NCBI RefSeq assembly: GCF_037138995.1
Contig: NZ_JBAXHI010000007.1
Span: 1 to 64,000 of the forward strand
Length of the DNA: 64,000 nt
Direction: 5' to 3'
Source: Chlorohelix sp037138995
Lineage (GTDB): Bacteria; Chloroflexota; Chloroflexia; Chloroheliales; Chloroheliaceae
Position numbers and translations under genes: made by a program. Shown piece after piece: positions 15,098 to 24,506 of the stretch (position 1 is its first letter; each line of letters starts with the position of its first letter). Below the pieces are notes generated by a model. The model was not told where the DNA came from, did no database searches, and was given only the letters and a program-made list of their open reading frames with translations.

Positions 15098-17371
15098 TTA
15101 CTCCACCAATTTTGCTGCTACTACCAGCGCATCATCTACCAGATATTGCAAAACCAGCCGTCTTTTCTGACCGGCAATAGGCGTTACGGGGCTGGCATCG
15201 GGCTGACCTGCTAGATTAAAACTTAGCTTGAATGGATGGCTCAAGAGTTGCTTAAGGCTATCCTGTGCTAGGCTAAGTTCGTTTTCGTTTTGCGCCTCCG
15301 CATAATAGCCTCCTGTCATTTCAGCCATCTGGCGCAAACTGGCGGCGGTTTGTGGGGTGGGGCGATAGCTGACCACATAAAGGTTCACGTCATATTCCAG
15401 CAAGCGATCCAGTATAAATGAGGGGCGTGTTACGGGGCTGAAATTATCGCCACCGGCAGTAAATAAGACCAGAGCTTTGCGCCCGCTACTTCCCTTAAAT
15501 TGCTCTACCCCGTTGAGTAGCGCATCGAAAGTGGCGTTTGCTCCATTCGGGCGGTAGTTTTTCAAAGATTCGGCGATTTTAGTTGGGTCGCCGCCCAACT
15601 CTACCGCAATTTCCGCTGTGACGGCATAGCGCAGCAATCCCAATTTGCTTTTATTACTAAAGCTTGCGCTAATTTGGTTGATACTATCTTTGGCATGGTT
15701 CAGCACGGTCACAGTCATATTGTCGCTGGTATCGAGCGCAAATAGTGCTGTCAGAGGCTCAACTGTTTGCTCCAGCTTCATAACGGTTAATTCGCGTCCT
15801 TCTAGGTAAAGGCGTAAGCCCTGACTTTTTATATCCTGCACCGGCTTGTTATCACGATTGAGCGCATTGAAGAACAGGGTTATTAGCGGCTCTTTCGCGT
15901 TGAATTGCTGGAGCAAGAGCCTGCCGGGTTGGGTTTGTGGAGAAGTAGCGGTAACGGGTGCAACCGCCGCCGCGCTCGGTAAGCTAGTCGAGTGTAAGTT
16001 TGTTGCGGTAGGGCTAGAGAAGGTGGTAACAGGCGCAGTAGCGCTAATAAGAGGCGCCGTATTTTCGGTGGTGCTTGCCAGAACAACGGTTTCGGCTTTG
16101 CTTCCAAAGCTCCACCAGTTTTGCGATACCCCGATGATAGCCCCCGCAACTAGCGCCACTACCAGCGCTGCTGCTACACCCCACAGCCAATTACGCCGGG
16201 TAGGGTAGTGCTTCCGGTGAGCTACCGCCAGTTCATCACGTAACGCCTGAAAATTAGGGAAACGCCGTTGTGGCGTAAGAGCTAGACCTCTTTCGAGTGT
16301 TTTAACCAATTTGCGCTCAAGTGAATGTCCGTTATGCTCGAACAGCAATGCCCTTCCACGATTGCGATATTGCGTAAGACCCTCAATATCGGCGGTAATC
16401 ATAAAATAGAGGATGGCGCAAACGGTAAATTCATCGCTGCGTTGGTCTCTATCGGAACGCTTGTTATATTCAGGCGGTAAAAACAAATGGGCATATTCGG
16501 GCGCGGGCGCATCTACAAATTCAAAATCAGGCTCTAGCTCGCCATTAGCCGATACTGTTATATCGTGCAGACCATGTGCGCCTGTTCCCAACCAACATTT
16601 AGCCTGTTTTTTCGGGTAATATGCCAGCAAATTGTCGCACAGGCTCAAAATTAAATCCAGTGCTTCGGCTTCAGGGATATTGCCTACCTGTTCAAGAAAA
16701 CTAGCGAGCGCGATATTCTTCAGGTTGGCAGGGGTGCGATGGTATTCTTGCCTATCTTCTATCAGATGGTCGGGCTGCTCTTTAAATTGCGAGTCGGCGC
16801 TATAAAGCGCAAAGCTGCCGTTATAGATATGACGCGCAAGCAGTTTGCGCCCGTTGTCAGTCAGTACATAGGGTTCATAAAGTGACTTTAACTTGTGGGT
16901 TTTGCCCTGCGCTCTAGCGATTTTTTTATCTGACGCTGTGGGTTCTGCGGTTTTGCCGGATTCGATAACTGCCAATCCGGTCTCTTCGGGGGCAATTTCG
17001 CGTACTTCTGCGTTTATCACCTCATCAGGGGCGGGGTAAAAGCTAGTTCCCATGTTGCCAAGCTTGATTTCGACTCCCGTTTCAGGAGTTGGCAAATCTT
17101 GCAGCGGCTCAGGGATTTGAGGCGTATCTGCGAACTTTTCCAAACCAATCAACGCATTGCGATTATTGGGGTTGAGTGCCAGCGCTCGCTCGAAGCACTC
17201 TTTTTTCCGCTCAGGTTCTTCCACTAAAGCTGCCATCCACAGCCATGCTTTTTCGTTGGCGGGGTCTTTGTATAGGGAAAGACCAACTAAGCGACGCGCT
17301 TCTGCCTTGCGTTTGGCTTTGAAAGCGACAATGCCCTGCTCGAGCAGCAAATCTGACTTGCCGGGTGGCAT
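15098..17371 (-). CDS. TPR - pseudokinase - transmembrane - VWA domain protein
   Basis: 757 residues. Residues about 10-85 are TPR-like (AWLWMAALVEEPERKKECFE, RALALNPNNRNALIGLEKF). Residues about 165-385 follow the C-lobe of Ser/Thr protein kinases (LPPEY for APE, RSDEFTVCAILYFMI for the F helix, LALTPQRRFPNFQAL). However, the HRD and DFG motifs are absent, so it should be a pseudokinase. One transmembrane helix lies at about 393-413 (WLWGVAAALVVALVAGAIIG), then a Ser/Thr/Ala-rich linker. An extracellular von Willebrand A domain (about 500-720) follows, with a MIDAS DTSDN whose last Ser is replaced by Asn. It may link an external VWA ligand to an internal scaffold. GAGG precedes the ATG. Confidence 0.8.
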   Translation of the reverse strand: MPPGKSDLLLEQGIVAFKAKRKAEARRLVGLSLYKDPANEKAWLWMAALVEEPERKKECFERALALNPNNRNALIGLEKFADTPQIPEPLQDLPTPETGVEIKLGNMGTSFYPAPDEVINAEVREIAPEETGLAVIESGKTAEPTASDKKIARAQGKTHKLKSLYEPYVLTDNGRKLLARHIYNGSFALYSADSQFKEQPDHLIEDRQEYHRTPANLKNIALASFLEQVGNIPEAEALDLILSLCDNLLAYYPKKQAKCWLGTGAHGLHDITVSANGELEPDFEFVDAPAPEYAHLFLPPEYNKRSDRDQRSDEFTVCAILYFMITADIEGLTQYRNRGRALLFEHNGHSLERKLVKTLERGLALTPQRRFPNFQALRDELAVAHRKHYPTRRNWLWGVAAALVVALVAGAIIGVSQNWWSFGSKAETVVLASTTENTAPLISATAPVTTFSSPTATNLHSTSLPSAAAVAPVTATSPQTQPGRLLLQQFNAKEPLITLFFNALNRDNKPVQDIKSQGLRLYLEGRELTVMKLEQTVEPLTALFALDTSDNMTVTVLNHAKDSINQISASFSNKSKLGLLRYAVTAEIAVELGGDPTKIAESLKNYRPNGANATFDALLNGVEQFKGSSGRKALVLFTAGGDNFSPVTRPSFILDRLLEYDVNLYVVSYRPTPQTAASLRQMAEMTGGYYAEAQNENELSLAQDSLKQLLSHPFKLSFNLAGQPDASPVTPIAGQKRRLVLQYLVDDALVVAAKLVE

Positions 17372-17568
17372 GCTCTTACCTCATTCTTTTGGAATCAGTT
17401 TGGAAATAGAAAAATGTCCGAAAAGCACGGGGACCCGAAAGTTAGCCTAGTTTAATACTTTATAGCGGAAAGGTCAATATCAAGAGGGTTCTTAGTTTTA
17501 ACAGGCGATTTTTAGGCAAGAGGCTTAAGCTTCTTTGGCGGCACCCGCGAAACCGAAAACGGCACTTT

Positions 17569-18198
17569 CTAACTGCGTTCACTCAGGACAATACGCACCC
17601 CCAATAAAATAAACACGCTTCCGGTAAACCAGCGTTGCGCTCTGGTGAAGCCGGGACGCGAGTTCAGGAAAGAGCTTGCCCCGGCTGCTATCCACGCGAC
17701 CCCACAGTATAAAATCGTGCTGCTGGTATTGAACAGCATACCAAGAAATAGAATCTGCCAGAAGGCGCTACCCTTGCTTGGGTCGGTAAATTGAGGCAGG
17801 AACGCTAGAAAGAATAAAGCCACTTTTGGGTTCAATACGTTAGTAACCACGCCCTGACGAAAAATTCGGCTCAATTTTTCTTGTGGTAGCGCTTTGTTTA
17901 GGGAAAGGTTCTCTTTGGTTATGAGCGTTTTTATTCCGAGATAAAGCAGATAAGCCGCCCCGGAATATTTGACCACTTCAAACGCTACCGGAACCGAGAT
18001 TAACAAGGCGGATAGACCACAAGCTAATAGTAAGGTATGTACTACTATGCCACCGCCGATGCCTAACGCTGAAACCAAGCCCGCCCTCCGGCTTTGCCCA
18101 ACGCTACGTGCAATCACATAGAGCATATCCGGTCCCGGTACTAGGTTTAGAGTGAGTGAGGCTGCCATAAAAACGAAAATAGTTGATAACTCTGGCAT
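17569..18198 (-). CDS. LysE/RhtB-family amino-acid exporter
   Basis: 209 residues, the usual length, with about six hydrophobic segments. The N-terminal signature LNLVPGPDMLYVIARSVGQS (about 17-36) and the following GLVSALGIGGG mark the LysE/RhtB translocator family, which exports amino acids such as Lys, Arg, Thr or homoserine lactone. The substrate cannot be deduced. GGTGGTG lies before the ATG at 18198. It lies in the plasma membrane and stands alone on its strand. Confidence 0.9.
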   Translation of the reverse strand: MPELSTIFVFMAASLTLNLVPGPDMLYVIARSVGQSRRAGLVSALGIGGGIVVHTLLLACGLSALLISVPVAFEVVKYSGAAYLLYLGIKTLITKENLSLNKALPQEKLSRIFRQGVVTNVLNPKVALFFLAFLPQFTDPSKGSAFWQILFLGMLFNTSSTILYCGVAWIAAGASSFLNSRPGFTRAQRWFTGSVFILLGVRIVLSERS

Positions 18199-18631
18199 TA
18201 ATCACCACCGTTTGTTTCTATATTTGATAGGATGCGAAGAATATAACAAATTGTGGGATGTTGGTCTAGCTTTTTTCTGGAAATCACTAATTCAATTGCT
18301 GAATCATACTGATTTGCACTAACCTGTAAGCATAATTAATCATTACAAAAAAGAATGAGAGAGAATTATTAGCAAAATACGATGGGGTATATTGAGCGCG
18401 AATAATTGCTAAAAGCTAAACCTTAAAATGTTATTAGAGAAATGTGATGTATGTTATACTTTTTGTAATAATCTTTTGCTATGATTGAGCTATTGTTAGA
18501 ATGGTCTAACAAAACTTTTCTCGCGTACTCTTCGCTAAGCAGTTACCGTTTTCCCATTGTTTTATTTTACGTTATGTACCCCGTAATGTGCGGGAGGACA
18601 AAAGTTAGGTATCTTTTGAAAGGAGCCTTTA
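18199..18631. other. Divergent intergenic region
   Basis: These 433 AT-rich bases separate the LysE gene (minus) from the lipoprotein gene (plus). TGTTATACT at 18452-18460 is a near-perfect extended -10 for the lipoprotein, giving a leader of about 165 bases. I see no recognisable riboswitch or RNA gene in that leader. Confidence 0.5.
18452..18460 (+). promoter_or_regulatory. Extended -10 promoter of the lipoprotein gene
   Basis: TGTTATACT, an extended -10 with one mismatch to TATAAT, about 172 bases before the ATG. Confidence 0.45.
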
Positions 18632-19084
18632 ATGTTTAAGAAACTTGGCTTGATGATTATTGTTGTACTCATGATGACCATTGCATTGGTAGCTTGCGGT
18701 GATGAGGCTGCGGTAGTTCCTACTTATAGTGGCGCAAGCACCGTAACGTTGCCTGATTCGCTCAAAACCCAAATGGAAACCAGTATGGGCGCAAACGTTA
18801 AGAATGCCAAGATTGAAGCTTTCAAAACCAGTGATGATGCCGCGAAGGTTAAAACTTCGTTAGCAGACGGTTTCAAGAAGAATGGTTGGGATGACAAGAG
18901 CAAAGATTTAGGCGATACCACTACTCAGATGGACAGTATCGGCGCATTTGCAATGCTGTACCAAAAAGGCACCAGCGCAGCGGGCGTGATTGGCTTCCCC
19001 GGCGCTATCGCAGGTGCGATGGGCTTTGCCGGCGCAACTGATAAGGACACCGTGTATATTATTGCCAGCGGTACTAGCAAGTAG
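18632..19084 (+). CDS. Small lipoprotein of unknown function
   Basis: 150 residues with a lipoprotein signal peptide: basic MFKK, a hydrophobic stretch, and the lipobox LVAC with Cys22 as the lipid-modified residue. The mature part is small and soluble, containing KTSLADGFKKNGWDDKSKD (about 66-84) and an Ala/Gly-rich hydrophobic segment (about 120-135). It would sit on the outer face of the plasma membrane. No family is recognised. GAAAGGAG is ideally placed before the ATG, and a strong terminator follows, so it is a single-gene transcript. Confidence 0.8.
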   Translation: MFKKLGLMIIVVLMMTIALVACGDEAAVVPTYSGASTVTLPDSLKTQMETSMGANVKNAKIEAFKTSDDAAKVKTSLADGFKKNGWDDKSKDLGDTTTQMDSIGAFAMLYQKGTSAAGVIGFPGAIAGAMGFAGATDKDTVYIIASGTSK

Positions 19085-19112
19085 GCTTTTTCCACTGCTT
19101 CTCTAATAAATT

Positions 19113-19137
19113 AGCCCTCTCTTTGGGAGGGCTTTTT
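19113..19137 (+). terminator. Intrinsic terminator of the lipoprotein gene
   Basis: AGCCCTC (19113-19119) pairs with GAGGGCT (19127-19133) and is followed by a T-run. Confidence 0.85.
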
Positions 19138-19251
19138 ATTTTGATTTGCTCTAACGCATTTCTAACTGTATGCTTATGTTGCTCTAACACTTTATAATGT
19201 AAAAAGGTTCTTAGAATTATCTATCCAAAACAATTTCTATAAGGAGGCTAG

Positions 19252-21150
19252 TTGCAACATATGAGCGTGGAAACGCAGAAAGAAACCTTAGGCTTTCAAG
19301 CCGAAGTAAAACAACTTCTCGATTTAATGATTCATTCGCTTTATAGCAATAAAGAAATCTTCCTGCGCGAGCTTATTTCCAATGCTTCAGATGCGGTGGA
19401 TAAACTGCGCTTTGAGGCATTATCCGATAGCGCCCTTTATGAAGCAGACTCTGATTTAAAAATACGAATCAGCTATGATAAAGAGGCACGCACCATAACT
19501 ATATCTGATAATGGTATCGGGATGTCGCGTCAGGAAGTAATTGATAATATCGGCACAATTGCTAAATCCGGCACTCGCGAATTTTTTCAAGCGCTGACCG
19601 GAGACCAACGCAAAGATGCTAACCTAATCGGGCAATTTGGGGTGGGCTTCTATTCCTCCTTCATTGTGGCGGAAAAGGTATCGGTTATAACTCGGCGTGC
19701 CGGATTGGGCGCAGAACATGGGGTGCAGTGGGAGTCGGACGGCAACGGCGAATACACCATTGAGAATACTAATCGCGAACTGCGCGGCACGGATGTAGTG
19801 TTGCACCTACGCGCCGAAGAAGATGAATTGCTGGACGGTTACGGGCTGCGCCAGATTATTCGCAAATATTCCGACCATATCAACCTGCCGATTATCATGA
19901 AACGCGAGAGTACCGAAGAAGGTGAGCCGGAAGATGAGACGGTAAACAAGGCTTCCGCATTATGGGCGCGTTCTCGCAACGAAATTACGGATGAGGAATA
20001 TAACGAGTTTTACAAACACGTAGCGCATGATTTTACCGACCCATTAGGGCGTATCCACAGCCGCATGGAAGGCAAGTACGAATATACCTTGCTGCTGTAT
20101 ATTCCTTCCCGCGCCCCCTTTGATTTGTACAACCGTGATAGCCGACACGGGGTTAAGCTGTATGTACGGCGCGTTTTCATAATGGATGATGCCGAACAGT
20201 TAATGCCTTCCTATCTGCGTTTCGTGCGTGGTGTAGTTGACTCAAGTGATTTGCCGCTCAACGTTTCTCGCGAGATTTTACAGCATAACCGGGTTATAGA
20301 AACTATCAAAGCTGGTGCGGTAAAGAAGGTGCTGGGTTTCCTTGAGGATTTATCCAACAATGACAAGGAAAAGTACGCCACCTTCTGGCAGGAATTTGGC
20401 TCGGCGTTGAAAGAGGGCGTAGGCGAAGATTCTGGTAATAAAGAGAATATTGCCCGTTTGCTGCGCTTCTCTACCACCCTGAACGATAGCGAGAAGCAGG
20501 AATCTTCGCTGGATGATTATATCAGCCGGATGAAAGAGGGACAGGAAGATATTTATTACATCACCGCCGAGACCTTTGCGGCTGCAAAAAACAGCCCGTT
20601 GCTAGAAATCTTCCGCAAGAAGGGTGTAGAAGTGCTGTTGCTCGCCGATATGGTTGACAATTACATGGTTTCGCATATGTTCGAATATAAGGGCAAGTCG
20701 CTGCAATCTGTTTCAAAGGGCGTGGCAGACCTTGCCGGGATGTCGGACGAGCAGGAAAAGCAAGAACTCCAAAAATCTGCGGATGAGTTCAAAGAATTAA
20801 CCGAGCGCATCAAGCATACTTTACAGGATAAGGTTAAGGAAGTGCGGGTTTCTAACCGCTTGACCAGTTCACCCTCTTGTATTGTGGCGGACGATAACGA
20901 TATTGACCCTAGCTTGCGCCGCTTGTTAAAAGCTGCGGGAAAAGATTTGCCTGGCGGTAAACCTGTATTCGAGATTAACCCCAACCATCTAATCCTGCAA
21001 AAGCTTAAAACTGAGGGTGACGATGCACGTTTTGCTAACTGGACTCACGTATTGTTTGATCAGGCGCTATTGGCTGAAGGCGAACAATTAGAAGACCCGG
21101 TTAGTTTCGTTAATCGCTTGAATGAATTGCTGGTAGCTTTATCGGCGTAA
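19252..21150 (+). CDS. htpG: Molecular chaperone HtpG (Hsp90)
   Basis: 632 residues, the usual length. The N-terminal GHKL ATPase domain carries ELISNASDAVDKLRF (about 40-54), DNGIGM (about 86-91) and GQFGVGFYS (about 124-132). The middle and C-terminal dimerisation domains follow, with RGVVDSSDLPLNVSREILQ in the middle domain. AAGGAGG at 19241-19247 is 4 bases before TTG 19252 and 13 before ATG 19261. Neither spacing is ideal, and both starts are possible; the ATG start would give 629 residues. A terminator follows at 21175. Confidence 0.95.
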   Translation: MQHMSVETQKETLGFQAEVKQLLDLMIHSLYSNKEIFLRELISNASDAVDKLRFEALSDSALYEADSDLKIRISYDKEARTITISDNGIGMSRQEVIDNIGTIAKSGTREFFQALTGDQRKDANLIGQFGVGFYSSFIVAEKVSVITRRAGLGAEHGVQWESDGNGEYTIENTNRELRGTDVVLHLRAEEDELLDGYGLRQIIRKYSDHINLPIIMKRESTEEGEPEDETVNKASALWARSRNEITDEEYNEFYKHVAHDFTDPLGRIHSRMEGKYEYTLLLYIPSRAPFDLYNRDSRHGVKLYVRRVFIMDDAEQLMPSYLRFVRGVVDSSDLPLNVSREILQHNRVIETIKAGAVKKVLGFLEDLSNNDKEKYATFWQEFGSALKEGVGEDSGNKENIARLLRFSTTLNDSEKQESSLDDYISRMKEGQEDIYYITAETFAAAKNSPLLEIFRKKGVEVLLLADMVDNYMVSHMFEYKGKSLQSVSKGVADLAGMSDEQEKQELQKSADEFKELTERIKHTLQDKVKEVRVSNRLTSSPSCIVADDNDIDPSLRRLLKAAGKDLPGGKPVFEINPNHLILQKLKTEGDDARFANWTHVLFDQALLAEGEQLEDPVSFVNRLNELLVALSA

Positions 21151-21174
21151 GGATTCGGGTTAGAGCTAATAAGG

Positions 21175-21200
21175 GCGCGGCGTAAAAACCGCGCTTTTTT
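21175..21200 (+). terminator. Intrinsic terminator of htpG
   Basis: GCGCGG (21175-21180) pairs with CCGCGC (21189-21194), followed by six T. Confidence 0.85.
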
Positions 21201-21211
21201 AGTTTCAACTG

Positions 21212-23389
21212 CTAACGGGTAGAATAACCTGCATTTTTGAGCTTGGTTTTGAAGGTTTTTAAGGGGTCGCTGCGTGAATAGCTTTCAAGGGGCGGAATAT
21301 TCAAGATAGCAGCGGTTGGCGAAAGTCGCTTTGTGATAAACCCTGCAAATTGTTTGCTGGCAAGCAATTCATCCAGCACTTCTGCATTCCCGGCTTCAAG
21401 CAATACAGCACGTTGTACCTCCACCGATTTGAAGCCTTTGCACCAATCTTGAATCGAAATCAGAATATTTTGAGCTGGCGGTTGTGCGCTCTTGTCTATT
21501 AACCACTCTTGGATTGCTTCCGCGCTTTTCCCGCATTCAACCGCTTTGAGAATTGAAGCGCGGGTCATGCTGTACAGGCTGACGCTATCGAGCTTTTTTC
21601 GTTCGGTAAACTGCATCAAGTCCCAAAGAGTTTGGCTGTGGGGTACAAAGAGCATAATTTCAAAGTTAGCCAACGCTAGTAACGGGTTGGGAGTATCGGG
21701 GAAAGCTTGCTTTATTGCTTGCGGGTGTCCGATAATTTCAGCCCCAAAATCGGTTAAGCTGAAAGCAACGGGATTACCTTGAGCATCGTGCGAGATTCGC
21801 ACCAGCCCCAACCACTCGAAGAGCAAGCCAATAGAGCTGCGGATTAGTTCCCCCTCAAGTTTTTGCCATTGGTGGGACATTAGTTGCAAACGCTGCGCCC
21901 CGAATATATTCAGCAAATCGCGGCGGGAGCGGATAAAAAAGGGCTGCTCTTTCTCTACTTTCAGCAGCAACGAATTTAGCGAATACCAAACGCCCGGTTG
22001 GCAATTTCGTAGCCATGAGAACATTGCGTTTATAGCGGTTACTTTATTTTCCTGACTGTTGTAAGGGTAGGAGAAAAATACCGGTTCTGAAAAATAATTA
22101 TGTTCTAACCAGAATTTAAATATGTGACGAGTTTGCTCGTATAAGTCCAGTTTAAGCCATTCATTCAGCTCAGGCGCTAACCGCAGAGCTTTCTCATCTT
22201 CTTCCCGGTCAAGTAAATCGAGAGAATTACACAGGTTTATCAATAGGGCAGTGCGATTAAGCGCGTCAGGGTTTTCAGGATGCCACAAAAGCTCTCCTAA
22301 CTTTTTCAAATGGCGTTTTGGTATCCGTCCTTCATTGGTAACTTCTACCTCATTCAGTCGAATATAATTAAGAAAAGTTAGAATATCCCAAGCGAAAGCG
22401 TAAGGAGGGTACTTGGTCATTTCGGTTGGTTCGGTGACAGTCTGAAGTTCAATTGTACTGCTTTGTTCGATTGAAACACGCGGTTGGGCAATTTCGTTAG
22501 GAACCCATACCACACTTTTCCCATCCTCAAAGGCTTCCCAAACCATCCGATATTCCAGCAAAGGCTGGATGGTACGGCTTAACCGCTTTATGCTGACATA
22601 CTTTTTCAGCAATTTATCTATAGTTGTGCGATTTTGCTTGAGATTGGCAAACAACTCGCGAGTATCCTTATCCATGTCTTCTAGAATCTGTTTCTGAGTA
22701 GCTTCTTCGCTCATCAAGCGGCTAAGCTCCTCATAGAACTGCTGGTTTTTAGCCTCGCCCTGCATGCTGTATGCGCCCCACATTGCTGCCAGAATATCCA
22801 GTCCTTCCACTTCGCTTTTCTTTAGCAAGCTGATAAGCGGTAGATGTGAGTATTTAATCTGATTGCTGGAAGCCGAGAACTCACCTACTTCCAACTTTTC
22901 AGATAACAGCCTTTTGAGAGAGTGAGTCAGTTCTCGCGGTACGGTCACTACAATTTTGGTTTGAAAAAGCTCTGCTTGGTTACGGCGGTTATAATCACCC
23001 CAACTATTCTTGCGCTTAGGTATAGACGGTTTAATACTTTCCAACTCGGCGACAGGAATCCTGATGGTATCTGGGTATATCAAGCCGTTATTGCGTAATT
23101 CATTTACCAGCTTTTCGGCAACTGTCGGGGGAATTTGAAGCATAGCAGCCAGTTCAAAAACCTGCAAAACTGCTTCTTGCTGTGAAACCAGCGTCAGTAG
23201 CAATCTTTGCTGCTCCACCCCTAGTTTTTCCAGAACACGGCGCTGCATAAACTCGCTAATCATTTGCTTTGCCAGTTCAAAGGTATTACCTGAGAAAAGC
23301 TTGGTGCTTAGGGTAACTTCCCAGAAATCTACTATCTCTCTGAGTTCAATTGGCGCACGTTCGTTTAAGTAGGCAACCAGCGTTTTCAA
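21212..23389 (-). CDS. Helicase-associated (XPB/Helicase_C_3-like) domain protein
   Basis: 725 residues. The C-terminal third, from about NFEIMLFVPHSQTLWDLMQF (about 560-579) through RASILKAVECGKSAEAIQEW, resembles the Helicase_C_3 domain that sits beside XPB-type helicases. No Walker A or DEAD/DEAH motif is present, so this is the accessory part alone, a stand-alone arrangement I know from Actinobacteria and Chloroflexota. The N-terminal part (winged-helix-like, about 30-110) may bind DNA. The start is TTG 23389 with AAAGGA 8 bases upstream. Its function is unknown, and a role in DNA repair or transcription is only suggested by the domain. Confidence 0.75.
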   Translation of the reverse strand: MKTLVAYLNERAPIELREIVDFWEVTLSTKLFSGNTFELAKQMISEFMQRRVLEKLGVEQQRLLLTLVSQQEAVLQVFELAAMLQIPPTVAEKLVNELRNNGLIYPDTIRIPVAELESIKPSIPKRKNSWGDYNRRNQAELFQTKIVVTVPRELTHSLKRLLSEKLEVGEFSASSNQIKYSHLPLISLLKKSEVEGLDILAAMWGAYSMQGEAKNQQFYEELSRLMSEEATQKQILEDMDKDTRELFANLKQNRTTIDKLLKKYVSIKRLSRTIQPLLEYRMVWEAFEDGKSVVWVPNEIAQPRVSIEQSSTIELQTVTEPTEMTKYPPYAFAWDILTFLNYIRLNEVEVTNEGRIPKRHLKKLGELLWHPENPDALNRTALLINLCNSLDLLDREEDEKALRLAPELNEWLKLDLYEQTRHIFKFWLEHNYFSEPVFFSYPYNSQENKVTAINAMFSWLRNCQPGVWYSLNSLLLKVEKEQPFFIRSRRDLLNIFGAQRLQLMSHQWQKLEGELIRSSIGLLFEWLGLVRISHDAQGNPVAFSLTDFGAEIIGHPQAIKQAFPDTPNPLLALANFEIMLFVPHSQTLWDLMQFTERKKLDSVSLYSMTRASILKAVECGKSAEAIQEWLIDKSAQPPAQNILISIQDWCKGFKSVEVQRAVLLEAGNAEVLDELLASKQFAGFITKRLSPTAAILNIPPLESYSRSDPLKTFKTKLKNAGYSTR

Positions 23390-23410
23390 GCTCTTAATCC
23401 TTTAATTATA

Positions 23411-24502
23411 TTAAATATAACCTGAAGGGCGCCCAGACGGGTAGCAGCCGATTCCGGCTTTTATCTCGCTAAGCTCATAAATGCCGCCGCTTTGTTTCCA
23501 ACCTCCCTCGAAAGGGTCTTCTGCCAGCAGCATCGGGGTATCCAAATCTATATAATCGAATCCGCCCAACCCGGCGGCAAAATGCGCCGAACAGCACATC
23601 GCCAGTTTCGATTCAATCATGCCACCAATCATCAATTGAATATTTCCGGCGCGACATACGGCGGCAATATCTAATGCTTCTACCAACCCGGATTTCATGA
23701 GCTTGATATTCACCACCGTAGCTGCGCCTGTTTCTATAACCCGGATGGCATCATAGGCATTGAATATTGTCTCGTCTGCTGCAACTGGTACGCTGCTATG
23801 TTGGGTCACATATTTCATGCCGTTCCAGTCGTGCTTGGGGACGGGCTGTTCAAAAAGGCGCACCGGAATATTGAGTCGCGCAAGTTCATTCAGCAGTTGC
23901 ACCGCGCCGGGGGCGTTATAGCCTTGATTTGCATCTAGTTGGATGCCTAACTTAGATCCGCCTTCCACCACGCCCAATACCCGCGCTACATCTGCTGCTA
24001 TATCGCCCCCGACCTTGATTTTGATGAAATGCACTCCTCTTGCCTGAATTTCGGCGGCAAGTTCACGGGCGCGTTCAGGGGTCACAATCGGAATACTGAT
24101 GTCGGTTTCCACCCGACTACTTGCTCCGCCTAGAAACTTGTAAAGTGGTACACGCATACTTTTGGTGGCGGCATCCAGCAACGCCATCTCGATACCAGCA
24201 CGAGCAGCGTTTTGCATAGAGAAAACTTTATGAATCTCGGCGGAAATTGTACGCCATTCTAGCGCATCACGTCCAACCAATAGCGGTGTATATGTTTTCA
24301 GAGTTGCCAGTATCGTGGCTTGGTTTTCGCCATTGATAGGCTCTAAAGCGGCGGCTTCACCGTAGCCGATTGCGCCGTTTTCCAGTTCTATTGTAATTAG
24401 CACATTGCGTACATGTTCAAGCCGCCCAATCGCAATGGTGAATGGTTCTAGCAAGGGAATATCCAGCGGTTCGTAGGTTATTTTGACGATTTTAGTTGAC
24501 AT
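23411..24502 (-). CDS. Enolase-superfamily enzyme, dipeptide epimerase (L-Ala-D/L-Glu epimerase)-like
   Basis: 363 residues. The barrel shows the muconate-lactonising subgroup motifs: IKIKVGG (about 159-165, the K-x-K base), QLDANQGY (about 186-193), LFEQPVP (about 215-221), ADETIF (about 240-245) and VNIKLMKSGG-like NIKLMKSGL (about 262-270) with the opposite Lys. The DLDTP motif near 320 is shared with dipeptide epimerases. Such enzymes racemise the Glu of L-Ala-D-Glu from peptidoglycan peptides, which would fit the murQ-nagA recycling operon at 44.5 kb, but muconate or N-succinyl amino-acid activity cannot be excluded. It is transcribed with the upstream GNAT gene, with a 4-base gap. Confidence 0.8.
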   Translation of the reverse strand: MSTKIVKITYEPLDIPLLEPFTIAIGRLEHVRNVLITIELENGAIGYGEAAALEPINGENQATILATLKTYTPLLVGRDALEWRTISAEIHKVFSMQNAARAGIEMALLDAATKSMRVPLYKFLGGASSRVETDISIPIVTPERARELAAEIQARGVHFIKIKVGGDIAADVARVLGVVEGGSKLGIQLDANQGYNAPGAVQLLNELARLNIPVRLFEQPVPKHDWNGMKYVTQHSSVPVAADETIFNAYDAIRVIETGAATVVNIKLMKSGLVEALDIAAVCRAGNIQLMIGGMIESKLAMCCSAHFAAGLGGFDYIDLDTPMLLAEDPFEGGWKQSGGIYELSEIKAGIGCYPSGRPSGYI

Positions 24503-24506
24503 AATG

